A DNA stretch of 58,704 nucleotides from Candidatus Nitromaritima sp. SCGC AAA288-L16 (GTDB taxonomy: Bacteria; Nitrospinota; Nitrospinia; Nitrospinales; VA-1). The stretch is from positions 1 to 58,704 of the forward strand of contig AQTY01000008.1 of NCBI GenBank assembly GCA_000372225.1. The letters are read 5' to 3'. Below, one piece after another: positions 43,203 to 52,491 of this stretch. Under the pieces are notes generated by a model, which saw only the letters and a list, made by a program, of their open reading frames with translations, ran no database searches and was not told where the DNA came from. Position 1 is the first letter of the stretch. Each line of letters opens with the position of its first letter. The translations under genes and the position numbers were made by a program.

Positions 43203-43922
43203 TTAGCCAGAAGCGGGTTTGGTGAATTGGTTCGAACCATTATCCTGATAGACATATTGCATCTTGATGCATCCCGTTTCCTTGTTGGCGCAGTAAAAAT
43301 TAAGAAATTTAACTTTTGCATATTTACTATCAGCTGTTTTCATAGCGTAGGTATTGGCCTTGGCTGAAAGTTTATGAGTCAGATAATTATACGAGTACCA
43401 TTTTAAAAGGATGGGGTTTTCTGTTTCTGTTTTTGTGGACATGTCCGGAGTATAGTTGTTGGTCGGCACATCTACCACTTGATCAAAATTCGGCAAACCT
43501 AAATTGATCAATCCCGCTTTGCCAAACTTGTTGGTAGCGCCTCCATTGGAGATCACCTTACTTCTGCGAAATGCTAAATCCCATTCGAGCGACGTCTTGT
43601 CATGAATTTCAACCACCTCTCCTCTCGAAAAATCGAAGTACACCCAGTTTTTTTCAGACGATGCGTTTATTACTGTTAACTTGGTTTCCAAAAGATTTGA
43701 TGGTGTCGAACTTTTTGCAGGCTGAACTGAACTGGTGTTGCTAATGGGGACGACGCCTTCTTTGGGAAGATTCACACTGGGTGAGTCTACAAAATTTTCC
43801 AGTTGAACCATTTTAATAGGAACCCAGTAAAGGCCTATTAGTAGCAAACTTATACATAGATTTAGAAGAAATAAATTTCTCCAAAGATTCTTTTTTTTTA
43901 AGGTCTGCTCTTCTTTTAGCAT
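43203..43922 (-). CDS. HmuY-like membrane-anchored protein
   Basis: 239 aa. One N-terminal membrane segment (about 15-36), a Pro/Ser-rich linker, then an HmuY-like beta domain from about residue 80: INASSEKNWVYFDFSRGEVV, WDLAFRRSKVISNGGAT, and a C-terminal KYAKVKFLNFYC plus GCIKMQYVYQ. HmuY proteins bind heme outside the cell in Bacteroidetes; relatives elsewhere have unknown ligands. It is followed by the gene at 42325 and preceded by the CsgG-like gene, all on the minus strand. Confidence 0.72.
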   Translation of the reverse strand: MLKEEQTLKKKNLWRNLFLLNLCISLLLIGLYWVPIKMVQLENFVDSPSVNLPKEGVVPISNTSSVQPAKSSTPSNLLETKLTVINASSEKNWVYFDFSRGEVVEIHDKTSLEWDLAFRRSKVISNGGATNKFGKAGLINLGLPNFDQVVDVPTNNYTPDMSTKTETENPILLKWYSYNYLTHKLSAKANTYAMKTADSKYAKVKFLNFYCANKETGCIKMQYVYQDNGSNQFTKPASG

Positions 43923-43988
43923 AGAGTTGTGAGTTTGCGATTCAGATGGGTCGGTTTTTTGGCATGGTTTTGTAATGTTGAATATTTT

Positions 43989-44888
43989 TTATTTCGAACG
44001 GTTAGCGTTCTCACGAAAAGATTTTAATACCTCTTTCATTGCTCTTTTGGATAGTTGCTTCTTGCTGAGCCACTTCGCACCCGAGCTTAGAAGGCCTGTA
44101 GGTTGCGCTCCAATAAAACGAGCTCCCCAAAGCACATCTCCCGTACGTGTACTTACCAAAAATGATCCAAACTCAACCTTCCCAGAAAGGCTTTTTTCTA
44201 TTTTTCCGTTTCGGTCTTGGTACGAATTTATATATTTAGAGACCGCCCCAATCATCACTGCATCAACCTTATTATTTGGGTTGGGTAGAACAGGGATAGC
44301 CGGTTGGCTCTCGACATGAGATGATTCAACTTGTCCTGCCTTATTACCGGGAACTCGTGCGACTATTCTGATTCGTGCATCCTCATTCGTCATAGGAGGC
44401 GCAATGATAAAATAGTCCTTCGTGGACTGAAGTTCTCTCGAAATCTGTTTTGCTACCACATGACCGGCTTCTTGGTCCTTGAATGGATTAACAGTTCTAT
44501 TCTCAAAATCTAAAACACCTATTTTCTGTATCGAACGAAAGGCCTGCTCGTCAAAAATTTTACTTTGTATCTGGTTTACTGGCTTGATTTCAAGTAATTG
44601 TTGGTAATGGGTTGGGAAAAGCTGATTCTTAGAAATCTTTTTTATGTAATCAGGAATGGGATGCTCTTCATTAATTTTATCGTTTAACCCTGGGTGTAAA
44701 GACGGATGAAATACAGGGGGAACTTCGTTTCTAGGTTGAAATGCTGAGGAACCCTGAAACTCGGCCTGACCAGTTTCGTAAGCATCGCCAACTGGAATTG
44801 CATTGGCATTGGCAGTGAGTAGGATGAAAATGCTACCAATAGCCCCTGTAAGAATGGAAAACTGAACTGCGCGAGAAAAAAGTGTCAC
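43989..44888 (-). CDS. CsgG/LpoB-like exported protein
   Basis: About 299 aa from GTG at 44888, 11 bases after AGGAGG; TTG at 44897 is too close to that site. Signal peptide to about residue 35. Residues from about 120 resemble the CsgG/TolB-N fold: IGVLDFENRTVNPF, VAKQISRELQSTKDYFII, and VDAVMIGAVSKYINSY, with LVSTRTGDVLWGARFIG. Such proteins form secretion pores or activate envelope enzymes; no curli genes are present. It heads the minus-strand set running to 41484. Confidence 0.65.
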   Translation of the reverse strand: MTLFSRAVQFSILTGAIGSIFILLTANANAIPVGDAYETGQAEFQGSSAFQPRNEVPPVFHPSLHPGLNDKINEEHPIPDYIKKISKNQLFPTHYQQLLEIKPVNQIQSKIFDEQAFRSIQKIGVLDFENRTVNPFKDQEAGHVVAKQISRELQSTKDYFIIAPPMTNEDARIRIVARVPGNKAGQVESSHVESQPAIPVLPNPNNKVDAVMIGAVSKYINSYQDRNGKIEKSLSGKVEFGSFLVSTRTGDVLWGARFIGAQPTGLLSSGAKWLSKKQLSKRAMKEVLKSFRENANRSK

Positions 44889-45117
44889 TATGTGCAAGGC
44901 CTCCTGTTAATGGAAAATTAAAACAAACAAGAGCTATCATAGCCCTCCAAAACTGGATAGGACTATTAACAATATAGCATAAGAAATGGTTCGCTAGACA
45001 GTAATTCCTGAAAAATCAAAGACTAGTTTCTTATACCTTCTTTCGGTATTATGATTTGATCTGCAGGTTTCTTGTTTCTACCTGTGCCTATGAACTACTG
45101 AAGACGATAGTTTTTAA

Positions 45118-47124
45118 ATGAACGCTGCCCAAAACCGTGCATTTGAGTGGGTTTCTCAGGACTTACAGCCTTTTATTCTAGGGTTTTTTGTAGTGCTGGC
45201 GCTCACACGTTTTTTTTCCCTTTTATGGCCCAAGTATAGAGTCTTAGGACGGGTCTCCTGTGAGGATAGATTTAATGAACCCATAACAAGATTATGGAAT
45301 ACAGTTCGAATTGCTATTTTCCAAACAAGAATACTGAACGAAACCGGATCAGGTTGGATGCACGCATTAATTTTCTGGGGATTTCTAGTATTACTTGTAA
45401 GAGCGCTGTGGTTTTTTTTCATCGGTTTTTTCCCAACAGTGGAGTTTAGTGTAGGTGGAATGGCAACACCTTACGCCTTGTTAAAAGATTTATTTGTTGT
45501 TCTAGTGAGTCTAGCCGCTACCTATGCTTTATATAGGAGGTTGATAGCTAAACCTGAAAGACTCACCTTGTCGGTGGAGGGTATTGTTATTCTTTCCCTT
45601 ATTCTTTTGATAATGGTTAGCGATGCCCTTTTTGATGCGGGATGGCAGGCGAGAAACCCGCAAGTACTGCTTAGCGGAATTTGGGTCGGTAGATCAGTTG
45701 CGCCAATGTTGCAGGTTTTGGGTTCTGATGTTGTGGTGCACATTCATAACCTAGCCTACTGGACCCATATCGTTTGTGTCTTATATTTCTTGACGTTGCT
45801 CCCAAACTCTAAACATTTACACATTATCACTTCGATTCCAAACGTATTTTTTTCGCGAATTCCAGAAGTAGGTAACGGGCTTCACCGTATTGACTTTGAG
45901 GATGAAGAACAGGAAAGTTTTGGTGTCTCACAAATCGATGAATTTTCCTGGAAAAAACTTCTTGATCTACACAGTTGCACCGAGTGCGGAAGATGCGATG
46001 TTGTTTGCCCAGCCCTGGCGAGCGGTAAACCGCTTTCACCCAAACAGTTGACCGTTGATTTACGCGACCAGTTGAATCGCCAAACTCCCTACTTGCTTAG
46101 CGATAATTTGGAACAAAGTAGTGCCCCTGTATTACTAGGTGGGGTGATCAACGATGAAACGCTGTGGTCGTGTACTACTTGCGGTGCTTGTGAAGAGGAG
46201 TGTCCGGTCATGATCGAGTACGTTAATAAGGTGGTCGATTTGAGGCGTGGACTTGTGCTCACGGAAAATCGATATCCTGATGAGTTTGTCAATGCCTTCA
46301 AATCATTAGAGACCCAATCCAATCCATGGGGGTTTGGTCGTAATACCCGCTCTGACTGGGCAAAAGAACTGGATGTCAAAATTTGGGATAAAGACAATCC
46401 AACAGAATATCTTTATTTTGTAGGTTGCAACGGGGCATTTGATGAGCGAGGGAAAAAAATTGCCAAAGCAGTTGTTCATTCGTTGAAATCTGCTGGCGTT
46501 GATTTCTCTATTCTTGGGAACGATGAAGGTTGTACTGGTGATCCAGCTCGACGCGCAGGAAACGAATACCTTTTTGACCTGCTTGCATCAAGAAACGCTG
46601 AGCTATTTAAAGAAAAATCTATAATAAAAATTGTTACACATTGTCCGCATTGTTTTAATTCGCTTAAGAATGAGTACTCTGAATTTGGTGTTGAGCTTGA
46701 TGTCATTCATCACTCCGAACTGCTGGCACACCTGGTAAAAAATGGTAAAGGAATTGGTGAAGGGAAGGACCCGGGCAATGTGGTGTACCACGATTCCTGT
46801 TATCTTGGACGACATAACAAAATATATGACGCGCCGCGAGAAATGGTAGCTCATAGCTCTAAGTCTGGCAAAGTGCTCGACGTTGATGCTAGTAGAGAAC
46901 GCGGAACTTGTTGCGGAGCAGGTGGAGGGCGGTTTTTGCTGGAAGAGAAAACTGGTTCACGAATGAGTCACCAGCGCGTTGATCAGCTTATGGAATCTAA
47001 TCCAGATACCATCGCTGTGTCCTGCCCGTTCTGTATTCTGATGCTTGAGGATGCTCTTAAGGCCAAAAACCTTCAAGATACAGTGAAGGTCAAAGATATA
47101 TCAGAGCTTGCGAGCGAAGCATAG
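45118..47124 (+). CDS. Membrane Fe-S oxidoreductase, HdrD/GlpC-like with N-terminal cytochrome b-like domain
   Basis: 668 aa. About five N-terminal helices (to about residue 240) resemble the NarI-type heme b membrane module. Then two 4Fe-4S motifs: CTECGRCDVVCP and CTTCGACEEECP. Two CCG domains follow, with CNGAF, GCTGDP and CPHCFNSLK in the first and DSCYLGRHNK plus RERGTCCGAGGGRF in the second. This is the layout of the FadF/EtfB-linked quinone oxidoreductases, which pass electrons from acyl-CoA dehydrogenases or ETF to the quinone pool. No etf gene is adjacent. Probably its own operon, with a 220-bp leader. Confidence 0.88.
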   Translation: MNAAQNRAFEWVSQDLQPFILGFFVVLALTRFFSLLWPKYRVLGRVSCEDRFNEPITRLWNTVRIAIFQTRILNETGSGWMHALIFWGFLVLLVRALWFFFIGFFPTVEFSVGGMATPYALLKDLFVVLVSLAATYALYRRLIAKPERLTLSVEGIVILSLILLIMVSDALFDAGWQARNPQVLLSGIWVGRSVAPMLQVLGSDVVVHIHNLAYWTHIVCVLYFLTLLPNSKHLHIITSIPNVFFSRIPEVGNGLHRIDFEDEEQESFGVSQIDEFSWKKLLDLHSCTECGRCDVVCPALASGKPLSPKQLTVDLRDQLNRQTPYLLSDNLEQSSAPVLLGGVINDETLWSCTTCGACEEECPVMIEYVNKVVDLRRGLVLTENRYPDEFVNAFKSLETQSNPWGFGRNTRSDWAKELDVKIWDKDNPTEYLYFVGCNGAFDERGKKIAKAVVHSLKSAGVDFSILGNDEGCTGDPARRAGNEYLFDLLASRNAELFKEKSIIKIVTHCPHCFNSLKNEYSEFGVELDVIHHSELLAHLVKNGKGIGEGKDPGNVVYHDSCYLGRHNKIYDAPREMVAHSSKSGKVLDVDASRERGTCCGAGGGRFLLEEKTGSRMSHQRVDQLMESNPDTIAVSCPFCILMLEDALKAKNLQDTVKVKDISELASEA

Positions 47125-47192
47125 TATTTGATTCTTCTGGTTATGATAGAATGCCCTTCCTTTGCAACCGATAAACCTATAAAAAAACCTTG

Positions 47193-48890
47193 ATGAACAA
47201 AGAAAACGACACTGACTCAGCTCCCTCTAATTTCATTCGAGAGATTGTTAAAGAGGATATAGCATCAAATAATCGGGAGGGGCGTATTTGTACTCGTTTC
47301 CCGCCCGAACCAAACGGTTTTCTTCATATTGGTCATGCTAAATCTATTTGTCTCAACTTTGGTCTTGCTACTGAGTTTGGAGGAACATGCAACCTTCGCT
47401 TTGATGATACTAATCCTAGCAAAGAGGAAGATGTCTATGTTCAATCTATTATAGAAGATATCAAATGGCTAGGTTTTAATTGGACCGGTGAAATACGCTA
47501 TACCTCTGAATACTTTGATCAATTGTATGATTGGGCGATATGTTTAATTAAAAAAGAGGTGGCGTATGTAGATGACTTGGATGCTGATGAAATAAAGAAG
47601 TATCGAGGCACACCTACTCAATCTGGAAAGGACAGCCCGTTTCGCAATCGCTCTGTCGAAGAAAACATGAATTTGTTTGCACGTATGAAGAGTGGAGAGT
47701 TCTCTGACGGTGCCAAAGTTCTACGGGCAAAAATTGATATGGCTTCAGGCAATCTCAATATGCGCGATCCAGTTCTTTATCGCATTCTAAGAGCAAACCA
47801 TCACCGCACGGGAGATAAGTGGTGTTTGTATCCAATGTACGACTTTGCACATGGTCAATCAGATTCTATTGAGAAAATTACGCACTCCATCTGTACTTTA
47901 GAATTTGAAGATCACCGCCCGCTCTATGACTGGATGATCGAAAAACTCGAGATTTATCACCCACAGCAGATAGAATTTGCAAGGCTTAACCTTGGTTACA
48001 CTTTGTTGAGTAAACGCAAGCTTTTACAATTAGTAAAGGAGGAACATGTGTCAGGTTGGGATGATCCGCGTATGCCCACTATCTCAGGGATGCGGCGTCG
48101 CGGGTATACACCTGAATCGATCCGCGATTTTTGCGATCGTATCGGAGTTGCAAAAGCTAATAGCACTGTAGAAATGGCATTGCTGGAGCATTGTTTGCGA
48201 GAAGACCTCAATAAACGGACTGCAAGGGTGATGGCAGTATTAAGACCCTTAAAATTAACCATCATAAATTACCCTGAAGGGCAGATAGAAAAAATCACTG
48301 CCGAGAACAATCCGGAAGATCCAAAATCTGGTACTAGGAAGATTCTATTTTGCCGAGAACTTTATATTGAGCAGGAAGACTTTATGGAAGATCCGCCAAA
48401 AAAGTTTTTTCGTCTTGCACTGGGAAAAGAAGTACGGCTCAAGCACGCTTACATTATTAAATGCGAAGAAGTGATAAAAGATCGCAATGAAAATATTACT
48501 GAATTAAAATGTACTTATGATCCGGATTCAAAAACAGGTGGCTTGACAGCTGGGCGAAAGATTAAGGGTACGCTCCACTGGGTGTCGGCACAGCACGCGA
48601 AAAAAGCGGAAGTACGGATGTACAACCACCTGTTCGTAAATGAAAATCCAGCCAATGACCAAGCACATCCCACCTTAAATTCTGGGCTCAATACAGATTC
48701 GTTAGAAATTTTGCGAGATTGTAGAATCGAGCCTGCGTTAGAGGAGGCAAAACCCGGGGACCGGTTTCAATTTTTACGGATGGGTTACTTTTGCGCTGAT
48801 TTAAAAGAATTTACGCCTGATAGCCCTATATTCAACCGGGCTGTTACATTACGAGATAGTTGGGCAAAAGTCACAAAACAAAATAAGTAG
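47193..48890 (+). CDS. glnS: Glutaminyl-tRNA synthetase
   Basis: About 565 aa from ATG at 47193. Class I signature in FPPEPNGFLHIGHAKSICLNF, CLRFDDTNPSKE-like block, KMSKS equivalent LLSKRKL, and the GlnS-specific two-barrel anticodon-binding domain (GTLHWVSAQHAKKAEVRMYNHLF, FQFLRMGYFCAD). It charges tRNA-Gln directly. GltX is at 50689, so the organism does not need the Glu-tRNA-Gln amidotransferase route for glutamine. Confidence 0.97.
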   Translation: MNKENDTDSAPSNFIREIVKEDIASNNREGRICTRFPPEPNGFLHIGHAKSICLNFGLATEFGGTCNLRFDDTNPSKEEDVYVQSIIEDIKWLGFNWTGEIRYTSEYFDQLYDWAICLIKKEVAYVDDLDADEIKKYRGTPTQSGKDSPFRNRSVEENMNLFARMKSGEFSDGAKVLRAKIDMASGNLNMRDPVLYRILRANHHRTGDKWCLYPMYDFAHGQSDSIEKITHSICTLEFEDHRPLYDWMIEKLEIYHPQQIEFARLNLGYTLLSKRKLLQLVKEEHVSGWDDPRMPTISGMRRRGYTPESIRDFCDRIGVAKANSTVEMALLEHCLREDLNKRTARVMAVLRPLKLTIINYPEGQIEKITAENNPEDPKSGTRKILFCRELYIEQEDFMEDPPKKFFRLALGKEVRLKHAYIIKCEEVIKDRNENITELKCTYDPDSKTGGLTAGRKIKGTLHWVSAQHAKKAEVRMYNHLFVNENPANDQAHPTLNSGLNTDSLEILRDCRIEPALEEAKPGDRFQFLRMGYFCADLKEFTPDSPIFNRAVTLRDSWAKVTKQNK

Positions 48891-48996
48891 ATATTAAAAT
48901 TAAAAATAGGGAATTGGATTTTCTTTAAAGTGAAAGACTTTTGGCCATTTCTTCATTTAACAATCTAGTATGCGTAGATAAATTTTTGGAGTTGCA

Positions 48997-49902
48997 ATGC
49001 AAAAAAAACTAAAGACCTTTACTGAGTCAAGACAGTTTCAATTTTTTTTCATAGGAATAATTCTTTTGTCAGGGGTAATAGTAGGGTTGGATTCATATCC
49101 TAAAATCTCTGATAAATACGGAACGATATTACATTCACTAGACAGAATTATTTTAGGGCTCTTTGTTTTTGAAATCTGTCTAAAACTGACTTCATTTGGG
49201 CCAAGGGTTCACGAGTTTTTTAAAGATGGATGGAATGTATTCGATTTTATTATAGTTGGAGCCTGCTTTCTGCCATTTGATGGGCAGTCCGTTATTGTGT
49301 TAAGGCTTCTCAGGGTTTTGCGGGTTGTTCGGCTTGTAGGGACTATCCCAGAGTTAAAGTTGATCGTGAATACACTTTTAAAAAGTATCCCGTCCCTAGG
49401 GTACATAGGTATTTTATTATTTATTCTGTTTTACATCTATGCGTGTTTGGGCACGTTCTTATTCCGTGAGAATGACCCTATCCATTTTGAAAGTCTTCAC
49501 ATATCACTCTTGAGTCTTTTTCGGGTGGCTACTCTAGAGGATTGGACTGATATAATGTATACGGCCATATACGGTTGCCAGAACTATGGTTACTCTGGAG
49601 CGAAGGACCTGTGCAGGAACTCGCACGCTTTTCCTTTTTTAGGGTGGTTTTATTTTGTTAGTTTTGTTTTGCTGGCGACTTTTATCTTTTTTAATTTATT
49701 TATTGGTGTGATCATTAGCAACATGGAGGATATAAAGGAAAAGGAGAAATTGCGGTTGGACCCAGATCTGGCAAGGATGGGAAAGTCTGAGTCTGATATT
49801 AAGGTATTACTCAAGAAAATTAAAAAAGACATGGTTTTACTGGAATCACATGTATCTTTTCTGGAAAACGTAGAGGAACAAAGATTCAAAGATAAGCGGT
49901 AA
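48997..49902 (+). CDS. Single-domain voltage-gated cation channel (BacNav/BacCav type)
   Basis: 301 aa with six helices. S4 is VIVLRLLRVLRVVRLV with arginines every third residue. The pore helix and filter read FRVATLEDWTDIMYTAIYG; the filter TLEDWTD compares with TLESWSM of NavAb and TLDDWSD of the engineered calcium-selective CavAb. An extended extracellular loop with Cys-Tyr (GCQNYGYSGAKDLCRN) precedes S6. The C-terminus is a charged coiled coil (about 255-295) that would hold the tetramer together. Probably an inner-membrane sodium or calcium channel. Confidence 0.92.
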   Translation: MQKKLKTFTESRQFQFFFIGIILLSGVIVGLDSYPKISDKYGTILHSLDRIILGLFVFEICLKLTSFGPRVHEFFKDGWNVFDFIIVGACFLPFDGQSVIVLRLLRVLRVVRLVGTIPELKLIVNTLLKSIPSLGYIGILLFILFYIYACLGTFLFRENDPIHFESLHISLLSLFRVATLEDWTDIMYTAIYGCQNYGYSGAKDLCRNSHAFPFLGWFYFVSFVLLATFIFFNLFIGVIISNMEDIKEKEKLRLDPDLARMGKSESDIKVLLKKIKKDMVLLESHVSFLENVEEQRFKDKR

Positions 49903-49969
49903 ATACCTCGGCTAAAGATTTAAAGGCTTAATGTGGTTTTTTTATTTTGCTGCTTGTATACGATGCAAC

Positions 49970-50001
49970 AAAAAATCCCTCACTCAGCAAAGAGTGAGGG
50001 A
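49970..50001 (-). terminator. Rho-independent terminator
   Basis: On the minus strand TCCCTCACTC, loop TTTGCT, GAGTGAGGGA, then TTTTTTG. A perfect 10-bp stem located 26 bp beyond the stop of the 86-aa gene. The stem would also form on plus-strand transcripts of the channel gene, but the T-tract there is lacking. Confidence 0.9.
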
Positions 50002-50026
50002 AAAGGTGAGTAAAGTAGCGGTGAAG

Positions 50027-50287
50027 TTAATCGAAATCTAAAGGATCTGGTTTGTAGTTTTTTGGAAATTCCCCTACGCCTTCAACTTTTTGCCATTCCG
50101 ATTCGTCCATTTTTATTTTAAACGGTAAGTCATCAATTCTGGCGGTTGCGATAGGAGGTAATCCTTTAGCTATATGTGCTTTCAGTTGAGTTGTGTCTAG
50201 TTCTTCCGCTGGTTTGAGAGGTTGAGGATTTACATCGATATCTGCTCCAATCGTATTTAAATATTCAATGTATTGAGGATTGACCAT
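50027..50287 (-). CDS. 86-aa protein with W-x2-V-x-G-x-G-x-FP motif
   Basis: ATG at 50287 with AGGAG six bases upstream; followed by a strong terminator. Soluble and acidic: VNPQYIEYLNTIGADIDVNP, then LPPIATARIDDLPFKI, then SEWQKVEGVGEFPKNYKPDP at the C-terminus. The W-Q-K-V-E-G-V-G-E-F-P segment matches the C-terminus of the small protein encoded just upstream, so the two are a related pair. No known family. Confidence 0.65.
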   Translation of the reverse strand: MVNPQYIEYLNTIGADIDVNPQPLKPAEELDTTQLKAHIAKGLPPIATARIDDLPFKIKMDESEWQKVEGVGEFPKNYKPDPLDFD

Positions 50288-50343
50288 TAGGCGCTCCTTT
50301 ATCGTGGTGATGATAGGGTGTGGTGAAAATCCAATCTAGTTCC

Positions 50344-50523
50344 CTAAGCGGGAAACCTTCCTATTCCCGCAACTTCTTTCCACTGTTCTGCCTGGGCATT
50401 ATTCCTTGCGATGAATTTTTCAGGAGAGTTTGATTTTTGTTTTTCTAATGTCTCTACTTGCGACTCTAGTATGTTGCACCTTGTACGTAACTGAGATTCT
50501 ACAGAGTTTCGGTTGGTGTCCAT
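50344..50523 (-). CDS. 59-aa protein ending in the same W-x2-V-x-G-x-G-x-FP motif
   Basis: ATG at 50523 preceded by GGAG with 5-nt spacing decides this start; an in-frame ATG at 50643 would add 40 residues that lack a ribosome site and include AT-rich, unlikely sequence. The protein is a coiled-coil-like helix (NSVESQLRTRCNILESQVET) and ends AEQWKEVAGIGRFPA. It is 56 bp upstream of the 86-aa gene; both are probably transcribed together. Confidence 0.6.
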   Translation of the reverse strand: MDTNRNSVESQLRTRCNILESQVETLEKQKSNSPEKFIARNNAQAEQWKEVAGIGRFPA

Positions 50524-50688
50524 AAGATCTCCTACATTGGGGATGGTGGAGATGCTATCTAAATAAGAGAAATAATTAGGTGACCTAGGTATTCTATATC
50601 TAGTGTCAAAGAGTAGCGTATACACAACATAATGTGTTGTCAAATAAAAATATACATCGATTGATAGTGGTCAAAAGAGGGTTAATTT

Positions 50689-52110
50689 TCAGTCTCGTTT
50701 TTCTATAAAGCTAACTGCTTCATTCAACCGCTTGAGCGTTGTGGCTTTTCCGAGTAGTAAGATAACCTCATAAATTCCAGGACTGGCGGTGCTCCCAGTA
50801 AGCGCTACACGTACCGGTTGGGCCAGTTTCCCGAGCTTAAGTCCAGCATCTTCCGCTATTTTTTTGAATAAGCTCTCCAGAGAGTCATGTTCTAGCGCTG
50901 CCATGTTATTGATAGAGATAATGAGTTCCTCAATATGTGGTTTTATGTCTTTGTTGAGAAATTTATTCCGTGCTTTTTTGTCGAATGAAAGTTCCTTTTG
51001 GAAATAGAAGGCTGATTTTTGTGCCATTTCAAGCAGTGTTTGGGCTCTCTGGTTGAGTGATGGGATGGGTTTGGCGATAGTTTCTTTGCTAAGGCCGTGT
51101 TGCTCAGCTAAAAGACCTTCCTTAATGAGAAAAGGTTCCAACTGGGTGGCAAGTTCTATGGAGTCAGCATTTTGGATGTATTGCTGATTCAACCACTGAA
51201 GCTTTTCCGGATTGAATACTGCTGCGGAGGTTGTGATATTTTCCAGTGAGAAATACTGGACCATTTCTTCTTGAGTAAAAACTTCCTGGTTGCCGTGCGA
51301 CCAACCAAGTCTGGCAAGATAATTAATGAGTGCACCAGGCAGGTATCCCATGTCACGATAGGCAAGTACCGAGGTAGCTCCGTGGCGTTTGCTGAGTCGG
51401 GTTTTATCTGTTCCCAAAATCATCGAAATATGTGCAAATTCTGGGCGAGGCAGTCCAAGTTCATCGTACAGCAATACCTGTCTGGGCGTATTTGATAAGT
51501 GATCATCACCTCGAATCACGTGCGTAATTTCCATGTCTCCGTCATCGACTACAACCACGAAATTGTACGTGGGTGTACCGTCTGATCGCAAAATGATGAG
51601 GTCGTCCAATTCCTCGTTCTGGAAAATCACGTTACCGCGTAGCAAGTCCTTTATGGTGACTGAACCCTCTTGTGGCACTTTGAATCGGATAACGAATGGA
51701 ATTCCTTCAGGTTGGTCTGACCGGTTTCGGCAGGTACCATCATATTTTGGTTTGAGGCCTTGGACTTGTGCCTTCTTTCTCTTGTTATCCAGTTCCTCTG
51801 CTGTACAGAAACAAGGGTAAGCTTTATTCTCGCTTATAAGCTGATCTACTTTTTCTTTGTAAATAGACTTGCGGTCAGTCTGACGAAATGAACCTTCGTC
51901 CCAATCTAGGCCCAGCCATTTCATCGACGCGATAATTTCATCAATCGACTCCTCAGTGGAGCGGGACGCATCAGTATCTTCGATTCGTAATATAAATTTC
52001 CCTTTATGGTGACGAGCAAATAGCCAATTGAATAAGGCTGTACGCACACCGCCAATGTGTAGAAATCCCGTTGGACTAGGCGCAAAACGAACTCGAACTG
52101 GAGTAGTCAT
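50689..52110 (-). CDS. gltX: Glutamyl-tRNA synthetase
   Basis: 473 aa. RFAPSPTGFLHIGGVRTALFNWL carries HIGH; KMSKS equivalent is LSKRHGATSV; the CxC-type zinc region PCFCTAEELDNKRKKAQ and ILRSDGTPTYNFVVVVDD are typical of bacterial GluRS. The C-terminal helical anticodon-binding domain is present. Confidence 0.97.
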   Translation of the reverse strand: MTTPVRVRFAPSPTGFLHIGGVRTALFNWLFARHHKGKFILRIEDTDASRSTEESIDEIIASMKWLGLDWDEGSFRQTDRKSIYKEKVDQLISENKAYPCFCTAEELDNKRKKAQVQGLKPKYDGTCRNRSDQPEGIPFVIRFKVPQEGSVTIKDLLRGNVIFQNEELDDLIILRSDGTPTYNFVVVVDDGDMEITHVIRGDDHLSNTPRQVLLYDELGLPRPEFAHISMILGTDKTRLSKRHGATSVLAYRDMGYLPGALINYLARLGWSHGNQEVFTQEEMVQYFSLENITTSAAVFNPEKLQWLNQQYIQNADSIELATQLEPFLIKEGLLAEQHGLSKETIAKPIPSLNQRAQTLLEMAQKSAFYFQKELSFDKKARNKFLNKDIKPHIEELIISINNMAALEHDSLESLFKKIAEDAGLKLGKLAQPVRVALTGSTASPGIYEVILLLGKATTLKRLNEAVSFIEKRD

Positions 52111-52491
52111 GATTTAATTTTTTAATTATGGTTATTCAATTGACCGAGTTACATTTCGGCAAAGTGGTGACAATACATTTAGTTAACAGAGAAGTACAGC
52201 AAAACGCACATTTGTTTCTTGCTTAACTAATATTCATGTCTAACAAACCCCTCAACCTAATAAAAAAGTCATATATTTTTAGAGTTCGAGGGGGTGTTGG
52301 AGGTGCGGTCCAAACCATCATGTTCTTTTAGCAAACGCCATGTTCACATATAATAGAGCAGGGCAAGATACCCTGATCGATAAAACTTTAAAAAGTGATT
52401 TGGAAGATTAACAATGATACCAAAGTTATTAATAGTTTTTTGGGTTTTTATGTTGAAAATTTTTTCACATATTTTTTTCTGAAGTAAAAAA
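52111..52491. other. Intergenic region with promoter-like element and hairpins
   Basis: AT-rich, no credible gene. A TATAAT hexamer lies at 52349-52354 on the plus strand (weak -35), followed by a short hairpin CAGGG-CAAGATA-CCCTG at 52359-52375. This could be the promoter and leader of the radical SAM/ABC ATPase pair beginning at 52492. Farther left, ACCCCTC and GAGGGGGT near 52239 and 52287 could pair across 40 nt. Confidence 0.35.
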
